Shown here: in pieces, positions 1-5,481 of the stretch
How the letters are laid out: every line of letters begins with the position of its first letter
Numbering within the stretch: the first letter of the stretch is position 1
Source of the DNA: Gemmatimonadales bacterium UBA7835
Lineage (GTDB): Bacteria > Gemmatimonadota > Gemmatimonadetes > Longimicrobiales > Gaopeijiaceae
Direction: 5' to 3'
Length of the DNA: 7,704 nt
Assembly (NCBI GenBank): GCA_002500925.1
Contig: DLTN01000017.1
Span: 1 to 7,704, forward strand
Notes under the pieces: model-generated
The model's input: the letters and a program-made list of their open reading frames with translations, nothing else
The model's database searches: none
What the model was told of the DNA's origin: nothing
Translations under genes and position numbers: made by a program

Positions 1-1
1 A

Positions 2-1129
2 GCACCCGTAATCATGCTCATGAGCGCGGCGACATCTTTGGTGAAAGATCGGGTAAGCTTCATCAAACTCAGAAACTTCTCTCGTCTTCTGTGCCTGGGC
101 ACCACCGCCCTACTCTTAGTGCTACTAACGCCATCGGTTTACAACTTTTTGATCCCAGGTGTGATGGGTGTACCTGAGGAGGTCGCAAGACTGACCTACG
201 GCGCCCTTTGGTTCATGCTTCCTTGGCCAAGCGCAATCGGATACCGTCGCTTTCTGCAGGGCGTTCTGATCCGATCTGGTAAGACGAAGCTCGTAGCTTA
301 CGGAACCTTAATCCGACTTGGCGCAATGATCGTCGCCGCCCTAGTGGGATTTCTCCTACTAGAGATTCCCGGTGCCTGGGTAGGTGCAATGTCACTAGCA
401 ACAGGGGTGACGACAGAGGCAATCGCAGCAAAGTTTATGGCGTCTAGAACAGTTCGGGGCATCCTCGATGGTGAACTGGAAGGATCCGAATCGCGCGACA
501 TCACCTATGCGGACATCGCGCGATTTTATTACCCACTCGCCCTAACCTCCCTGATCGGACTGACTGTTCAGCCGCTACTCACATTCTTCATGGGCCGAAG
601 CATCTCACCCGTAGAGTCACTCGCAGTCTTCCCAGTCGTACATTCCCTGTCTTTCTTCTTCCGGTCCATGGGATTGGCGTATCAGGACACAGCCATAGCT
701 CTCATGGGACATCGCTTCAAGAATTACGATGCTTTGGCCAGCTTCGCAGTGAAGCTGGGGACAGCAACATCAGCAGGGCTGGCCCTAGTCGCGTTCACTC
801 CACTATCTGAGGTCTATTTTGTAACTATCTCAGGGCTCACCCCTGAGCTAGCCGATTTCGCGCTCACACCCACCCGGGTCATGGTCATGCTACCCGCTCT
901 ATCGGTGCTGCTGTCCCTCCAGCGAGCAGTCTTAGTCGAAGGCCGGCGAACAGAACTGATAACGATTGCGACCGCTCTTGAGGTTTTGACGGTGGCCGTT
1001 GTCTTTGTCGCGCTAGGGTTCGGTATGGAGCTAGTGGGTGCTACAGCAGCGTTTTCGGCATTCCTAGGAGGCCGCTTGATGAGCAATATCTACCTCGCTT
1101 GGGAATCTCGGGGCATGAGGTCCGGATGA
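2..1129 (+). CDS. MATE/MOP-superfamily membrane protein, ANKH-like (5' partial)
   Basis: Polytopic inner-membrane protein, probably a transporter or flippase; the substrate cannot be read from the sequence. The frame is open to the left edge. The first ATG (14) has no Shine-Dalgarno in the bases before it, so the true start is probably upstream. I see about ten hydrophobic segments (numbering from that ATG: roughly 24-46, 56-76, 94-117, 119-140, 164-187, 201-223, 244-266, 283-305, 315-337, 339-361). MOP-family proteins usually have twelve, so about two helices and some 70 residues are missing. Two halves resemble each other (about residues 66-147 and 289-367), the pseudo-twofold repeat expected of MOP proteins. 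The segment FYYPLALTSLIGLTVQPLLT at 171-190 and the LPWPSAIGYRRF segment at 69-80 recall ANKH and its bacterial relatives, by memory only. It ends in TGA 3 bp from the convergent thrB stop. Alternatives are a generic MATE efflux pump or a polysaccharide flippase. The superfamily is likely, the subfamily tentative. Confidence 0.7.
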   Translation, partial: APVIMLMSAATSLVKDRVSFIKLRNFSRLLCLGTTALLLVLLTPSVYNFLIPGVMGVPEEVARLTYGALWFMLPWPSAIGYRRFLQGVLIRSGKTKLVAYGTLIRLGAMIVAALVGFLLLEIPGAWVGAMSLATGVTTEAIAAKFMASRTVRGILDGELEGSESRDITYADIARFYYPLALTSLIGLTVQPLLTFFMGRSISPVESLAVFPVVHSLSFFFRSMGLAYQDTAIALMGHRFKNYDALASFAVKLGTATSAGLALVAFTPLSEVYFVTISGLTPELADFALTPTRVMVMLPALSVLLSLQRAVLVEGRRTELITIATALEVLTVAVVFVALGFGMELVGATAAFSAFLGGRLMSNIYLAWESRGMRSG

Positions 1130-1132
1130 ACT

Positions 1133-2047
1133 TCACAGTTCGACCCTTTCCAAACCTCTTTCGGTCGGTCTAAGGGAGAGGCCGACACATTCGGGGTCTC
1201 CTCTTCCTTCATCAAAGGCTTGATGCATCGCCTTAGCCACACCTTCAGAATTGGACTGATCACACATTGCGATCAGTCCGGATCCTGCACCTGATACTGT
1301 CACTGCCCACGCACCGGCATCCATACCAGCCGAGATCACTGACGAGGCTCGAGGAATCAAGGCCATTCGATGGGGGACATGAAGCTCATCTTGGGCCCCG
1401 ATTCTAATCAAGTCAGCATCACCCTCGGCTAATCCCTGCAACAGAGCGACAAGCCGTCCCAGTGAAACAGTGGCGAGCCCATGTGAAACCGCTTCAGGTA
1501 GTCGCCGTCTGGCCTCATCCGTAGATATGCCAACCGAAGGTGCAGCATACGCGAAACCCACTTGGGGACTCAGCGAGAGGCTCATCACCATTGGTCCATC
1601 TTCAGTTCCAGCCACCGCCCTGAGGCCACCGAATAGGCTTGGAGCCGCATTATCGCCGTGCCCCTCCTGCCTATAAGCACTGTCGAACGTAGCTGCGTCA
1701 TCGCGAGGAAGGCCTTGGACTGCCAGAGCTAGATCATATCCCGCGACTCGCGCAGCAGCGGACGCGCCAAGACCTCTTCCAACTGGGATATCGGAATGCA
1801 TTTTCAGAACACCCGAAACATCAACGTTGGCCACTCGTCTCTTAAGTATTTCCGCGACTATATCGGTCTCATCCTCGAGCAGCGCTCGAAGAGTCCCTTC
1901 ACGAACGACCCGGAGAGCACCGGAAGAGTCTGGCGTAAAAGAGACATCCAGAAAACGGTCCAAAGCTAGGCCAAGCGTATCAAACCCTGCACCCAAATTC
2001 GACGTCGAGCAAGGAACACGCACTCGCGCAGAGCTTAGCTCAGTCAC
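1133..2047 (-). CDS. thrB: Homoserine kinase
   Basis: Cytosolic GHMP-family kinase that phosphorylates homoserine with ATP to O-phosphohomoserine, the substrate of threonine synthase. It has 304 residues, the usual family length. Motif 1 is PCSTSNLGAGFDTLGLAL (12-29). The ATP-binding loop is IPVGRGLGASAAARVAG (87-103). A substrate-side segment, EGHGDNAAPSLFGGL, lies at 128-142. The C-terminal glycine-rich motif 3, TVSGAGSGLIAM, lies at 250-261. Two small departures from the commonest consensus are GLGAS in place of GLGSS, and HGDN in place of HPDN; the core glycines, Glu, His, Asp and Asn remain. The start is GTG, chosen because it overlaps the thrC stop in GTGA and follows GGAGG by six bases. 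This indicates translational coupling to thrC. Other GHMP kinases (mevalonate or galactose type) are much less likely given the motif set and the thrC neighbour. Confidence 0.96.
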   Translation of the reverse strand: MTELSSARVRVPCSTSNLGAGFDTLGLALDRFLDVSFTPDSSGALRVVREGTLRALLEDETDIVAEILKRRVANVDVSGVLKMHSDIPVGRGLGASAAARVAGYDLALAVQGLPRDDAATFDSAYRQEGHGDNAAPSLFGGLRAVAGTEDGPMVMSLSLSPQVGFAYAAPSVGISTDEARRRLPEAVSHGLATVSLGRLVALLQGLAEGDADLIRIGAQDELHVPHRMALIPRASSVISAGMDAGAWAVTVSGAGSGLIAMCDQSNSEGVAKAMHQAFDEGRGDPECVGLSLRPTERGLERVEL

Positions 2048-3306
2048 TGCCGGCCTCCGTCCAATAATTCCTTCAGTTTTCCAAGGTCGGGAGGGATGAC
2101 CGACATTAACTCATTCTTCTGACGAGCGCTCAGGATCGTTTCCGGCATAGACACAGATTCACAGATCGCGTCCTCGACCACCTCGGGAAACTTTGCAGGA
2201 TGCGCTGTCGAGAGGATGACAACCGGCGTGACTCCAGCATCCAGACGCTGCGCCACCGCGAACGCCACTGCCGTGTGGGGGTCCATTACATACCCCTCCC
2301 TCCGGTGCACACTTGCGATCGCTCTCACAGTATCCTCATCTGAAACCCAGTCGCCTCTAACATCGACGCGAAGTGCGTCGTCGCTCTTATAGAGCCACTG
2401 AATCCGTTCAAGATTGCTCGGGTTACCGACGTCCATGGCATTGGAAAGTGTTCGTATGGAGTCTCGAGTCTCGAATGAGCTACCTTGTAAAAGGTCTGCT
2501 ACTCCATGGTTCCTATTGAAGGCCGCGGTGAAGCCTGCGTGAGGCATCCCACCCTTTGAAGCGATCAACCCGGCACAGAGATTGCCCAAGTTTCCAGAGG
2601 GAACAACAAAGTGCACCGGCTCTCGAAATCGCCTGGCTGCTTCCAAGTAATACACGGCCTGAGGGAGCAATCGCGCGACATTGATCGAATTGGCCGAGGT
2701 CAATCCATGCCGCGCGCTAAGTGACGGATCCGAAAAGCACTCTTTAACCATCCGCTGACAGTCATCAAATGTGCCCTCAACCGCGACCGCCTCGACGTTG
2801 TCTCCGAGCGTGGTCATCTGCCTGCGCTGAGTCTCGCTCACTCCCCTGAGAGGGAATACAGCGACTACTCGAGTTCCCCTTCGGCCAAAGAAGGCATTCG
2901 CAACCGCTCCTCCTGTGTCGCCCGAAGTCGCTACCAGAACCGTAATTTCATTTCCTGACCCCGTTGCAAACAAAGAGACGAGATCGGCCATGAACCGAGC
3001 CCCAACATCCTTGAATGCATGCGTAGGCCCATGAAAAAGCTCTAGGATGAATGAACTGTCATCAATCTGCACAAGTGGGAATGGGAAGTCGCAGGCATCT
3101 TGAGCAATCCGTCTAGCAACGTCGGGTTCAAGGCTAGGGAAAAGAGAAGGGGCAAGCCATTCCGCTACAGACCCCTCCGGAGGAGGCCAGTCAAAAGTCG
3201 GGATCTGTGTCGGAACATACAATCCGCCTCGCGGCGACATTCCTTGAAGAACAGCCTCACGCAAGCTTGCGGTTTCGCTTCCTCTCGTGCTCACATAGCT
3301 AGTCAC
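2044..3306 (-). CDS. thrC: Threonine synthase (PLP-dependent)
   Basis: Cytosolic PLP enzyme that converts O-phosphohomoserine and water to threonine and phosphate, the last step of threonine synthesis. It has 420 residues, close to the E. coli enzyme. The N-terminal domain opens with YVSTRG and a GGLYVP strand (27-32). The PLP lysine is K99 in ELFHGPTHAFKD (89-100). ATSGDTGGAVANAF (126-139) and the phosphate-cradling PSGNLGN (236-242) follow, with LTSANSINVARLLPQ (202-216) and the C-terminal TAHPAKF (367-373). The layout matches the long E. coli/yeast-like class rather than the shorter Bacillus/actinobacterial class. The GTG start is supported by AGGTGA seven bases upstream. The gene follows tkt after 54 bp and overlaps thrB by four bases. 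No catalytic residue appears to be missing. Confidence 0.97.
   Translation of the reverse strand: MTSYVSTRGSETASLREAVLQGMSPRGGLYVPTQIPTFDWPPPEGSVAEWLAPSLFPSLEPDVARRIAQDACDFPFPLVQIDDSSFILELFHGPTHAFKDVGARFMADLVSLFATGSGNEITVLVATSGDTGGAVANAFFGRRGTRVVAVFPLRGVSETQRRQMTTLGDNVEAVAVEGTFDDCQRMVKECFSDPSLSARHGLTSANSINVARLLPQAVYYLEAARRFREPVHFVVPSGNLGNLCAGLIASKGGMPHAGFTAAFNRNHGVADLLQGSSFETRDSIRTLSNAMDVGNPSNLERIQWLYKSDDALRVDVRGDWVSDEDTVRAIASVHRREGYVMDPHTAVAFAVAQRLDAGVTPVVILSTAHPAKFPEVVEDAICESVSMPETILSARQKNELMSVIPPDLGKLKELLDGGRQ
2054..2058 (-). promoter_or_regulatory. Ribosome binding site of thrB
   Basis: GGAGG on the minus strand, six bases before the thrB GTG (2045-2047) and located within the last codons of thrC. 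It decides the thrB start and supports reinitiation or coupling at the GTGA overlap. Confidence 0.8.
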
Positions 3307-3312
3307 CAGCGG

Positions 3313-3321
3313 CTCACCTCT
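3313..3321 (-). promoter_or_regulatory. Ribosome binding site of thrC
   Basis: Read on the minus strand this is AGAGGTGAG. Its AGGTGA core (3314-3319) lies seven bases before the GTG at 3304-3306, which fixes that GTG as the start. Its first two bases are also the last bases of the adjacent hairpin arm, so folding could affect access to it. Confidence 0.75.
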
Positions 3322-3335
3322 TGCGACCCCGCAAG
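3320..3335 (-). repeat. Perfect 6-bp inverted repeat beside the thrC ribosome binding site
   Basis: On the minus strand the sequence is CTTGCG, GGGT loop, CGCAAG. The six base pairs are perfect and the loop is four bases. The downstream arm runs directly into the thrC Shine-Dalgarno. No T-run follows, so it is not a standard intrinsic terminator. It could be a translational or processing element in the tkt-thrC spacer, or chance. The structure is seen in the sequence; the function is inferred. Confidence 0.45.
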
Positions 3336-3360
3336 GAAGAGAGACGACTCACTCGGGCAC

Positions 3361-5406
3361 CTATTGCGACTGCTCCAAAAGTTCTCTGGCCGAAGCAACC
3401 ACCGCTTCCGTGGTGATCCCGAATCTTTCATAAAGCACCTCGGCAGGCGCTGAGGCGCCAAAGTGATCTATCCCTATCGAACACCCTTCTGACCCTACCC
3501 AACGATCCCAACCAAATGTGCTCCCGGCCTCAACGGAGACTCGCGCCTTGACTTCCGGCGGAAGCACTTGATCCCGATAATCTGCGTCCTGTTTCTGAAA
3601 CAGATACCAGCTCGGCATACTGACAACCCTGGCAGGGATCCCGACTTCTTCCAGTTGCCTCCTTGCATCAATCGCTATGGATAACTCAGATCCGCTAGCG
3701 AGCAGCAATGCGCGCGGCACTCCACCCGAGGCCTCCGCTAGTACGTATGCCCCCCGTCTTAGCCCCTCAGCACCTGCCAAAAGCTCTGTATCCGAATATT
3801 CGTCATTCGGCACACTACCTCTGCGCATGAGCACAGCGACCTTTTGCCGGCTCAATGCGAGAAACGAAGGGCCATCATCACGCTCGATGGCTGTCCTCCA
3901 TGCGATTTCAGTCTCCGGCCCATCACCCGGACGAAGGTCCATCACATTTGGAATGGCACGTAGCGACGACAACTGCTCAACGGGTTGATGCGTCGGCCCA
4001 TCCTCTCCCAGACCAATTGAGTCGTGAGAAAAAACGTATATAGATGGCTGGCCCATGAGACCCGCCAACCGGATAGCTGGTCGCATATAATCCGAAAAAA
4101 TTAGAAATGTGCCAGCAAAGGGCCTTACCCCCCCGTGCAGCGTCATTCCGTTCATGATGGATCCCATGGCGTGTTCCCGGACCCCATAATGGATGATCCG
4201 ACCACTGGGCGAACTCGGCAGGAGGCTCTCCGCACCTTTAATATCGGTTTTATTAGAACCACCGAGATCGGCCGAGCCCCCGACAAGATTCGGCATGCCC
4301 GCCGCCAGGCCCTGAATGACCTTTCCTGACCACCCCCGTGTGGCATCCGCAGACCTGTCCTGTGTTAAGTCAGGCACGTGCGCGTCCCAGCCTTCTTGCA
4401 GCTTTCCAGCCATAACACTTGTGTATTCTTCGGCCAGGTCGGGATGGTCGGCCTTATACGCTTGGAATCGCTCCTCCCACTCTTCCTGTGCTTGCTGTCC
4501 CCTGTCTATGCATTCAGACCAGTGGTCCCGCGCAGCACTATCAACATAGAAAGGGTCCAGAGACGGGTACCCTAGGTTCTCCTTTGTCGCTCGGATCTCA
4601 TCTTCCCCAAGGGGGGCTCCATGCGAAGATGCGCTACCTGCCTTACCAGGCGATCCGTATGCGATCGTGGTCCGCAGAACTACAAGAGAAGGTCGCCCTG
4701 ACTCCGCTTTGGCTTCTGTGATCGCGCAATCTATGGCTTCGAGATCATTACCATCCTCAACATGAACGACATGCCATCCATAACCTCGAAACCGCTTGGC
4801 CTGATCCGTCGACGTGGAGAGGTCGGTCGATCCTTCGATAGTGATTCGGTTATCGTCAAAAATCCAGACGAGCTTACCAAGCTTCTGATGTCCAGCGATC
4901 TCCGCAGCCTCATGCGACAACCCCTCCATCACGTCACCGTCGGAGCAGAGTGCGTAGGTGTGGTGATCTACGATCTGATGTCCAGGTCGGTTGAAGTATC
5001 TTGCCAGCCAGCGCTCCGCTAACGCGAAGCCGACCGAATTGGCTACTCCCTGGCCCAAGGGGCCGGTTGTTGTCTCGACACCGGGGATATGCCCGTACTC
5101 AGGGTGCCCAGCGGTCGGCGCACCCCACTGCCGGAAATTGCGGATATCTTCCTCACTGATCTCATACCCGCTTAGGTGCAGAAGCGAGTATATGAGCATT
5201 GAAGCGTGACCCACGGACAGGATGAACCGGTCCCGATTAAGCCATCCCGGATCGGCCGGGTTGTGGCTCAGGTGTCGGTGATAAAGGAGGTACCCGACCG
5301 GTGCAAGGGCCATCGGTGTGCCCGGATGGCCTGAGTTCGCCTGCTGCACTGCATCCATCGAAAGAACACGCACAGCGTCGATTGCCAACTGCTCAGTGGT
5401 ACTCAT
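3361..5406 (-). CDS. tkt: Transketolase
   Basis: Thiamine-diphosphate enzyme of the cytosolic pentose phosphate pathway that moves two-carbon ketol units between sugar phosphates, linking xylulose-5-P, ribose-5-P and erythrose-4-P to glycolysis. It is full length at 681 residues. Visible motifs are SGHPGTPMALAP (25-36, with H27), GHASMLIYSLLH (66-77), TTGPLGQG (113-120), and the ThDP/metal segment SDGDVMEG (155-162) continuing to DDN at 184-186. SSHGAPLG (261-268) carries the substrate-binding His. The catalytic Glu is E411 in GVREHAMG, and GEDGPTHQP (467-475, with H473) and R520 fall at the same numbers as I recall for E. coli. These residues separate it from DXP synthase and from pyruvate dehydrogenase E1. 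It starts with ATG after an AAAGGGA Shine-Dalgarno and ends in TAG. It lies 75 bp after leuS and 54 bp before thrC, probably in one transcript. Whether the organism has a second transketolase cannot be told from the window. Confidence 0.98.
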   Translation of the reverse strand: MSTTEQLAIDAVRVLSMDAVQQANSGHPGTPMALAPVGYLLYHRHLSHNPADPGWLNRDRFILSVGHASMLIYSLLHLSGYEISEEDIRNFRQWGAPTAGHPEYGHIPGVETTTGPLGQGVANSVGFALAERWLARYFNRPGHQIVDHHTYALCSDGDVMEGLSHEAAEIAGHQKLGKLVWIFDDNRITIEGSTDLSTSTDQAKRFRGYGWHVVHVEDGNDLEAIDCAITEAKAESGRPSLVVLRTTIAYGSPGKAGSASSHGAPLGEDEIRATKENLGYPSLDPFYVDSAARDHWSECIDRGQQAQEEWEERFQAYKADHPDLAEEYTSVMAGKLQEGWDAHVPDLTQDRSADATRGWSGKVIQGLAAGMPNLVGGSADLGGSNKTDIKGAESLLPSSPSGRIIHYGVREHAMGSIMNGMTLHGGVRPFAGTFLIFSDYMRPAIRLAGLMGQPSIYVFSHDSIGLGEDGPTHQPVEQLSSLRAIPNVMDLRPGDGPETEIAWRTAIERDDGPSFLALSRQKVAVLMRRGSVPNDEYSDTELLAGAEGLRRGAYVLAEASGGVPRALLLASGSELSIAIDARRQLEEVGIPARVVSMPSWYLFQKQDADYRDQVLPPEVKARVSVEAGSTFGWDRWVGSEGCSIGIDHFGASAPAEVLYERFGITTEAVVASARELLEQSQ

Positions 5407-5412
5407 TGTCGA

Positions 5413-5419
5413 TCCCTTT
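5413..5419 (-). promoter_or_regulatory. Ribosome binding site of tkt
   Basis: AAAGGGA on the minus strand, six bases before the ATG at 5404-5406. It is a weaker match than the thrB and thrC sites. In the 75-bp spacer after leuS I see no clear -10/-35 pair and no terminator, so tkt is probably read from the leuS transcript or a promoter within leuS. Confidence 0.55.
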
Positions 5420-5481
5420 ACGTTGTCTGAATCACCGCCATCCCACGCTCATTTGGACACTCATCGTCGTGAGCGCAGGTA

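Noticed and set aside
14..16. ATG as the true start of the membrane protein
   Set aside because: There is no Shine-Dalgarno in the bases before it, the frame is open upstream, and about two expected membrane helices are missing.
1141..1167. CGACC/GGTCG stem near the thrB 3' end as a terminator
   Set aside because: It has five base pairs around a 17-base loop and no T-run, which is within chance expectation.
3307..3360. Threonine attenuator or leader peptide ahead of thrC
   Set aside because: The 54-bp spacer has no short frame rich in Thr or Ile codons and no alternative terminator/antiterminator pair.
4152..4721. Several overlapping open frames inside tkt, on the opposite strand and in another minus-strand frame
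   Set aside because: They lie entirely within a clear transketolase, show no recognisable domains and look like shadow frames of a GC-rich gene.
5407..5481. Promoter or terminator between leuS and tkt
   Set aside because: I found no convincing -10/-35 pair. The only possible stem (CGCTCA with TGAGTG on the minus strand) is short, has a G-U pair and no T-run.
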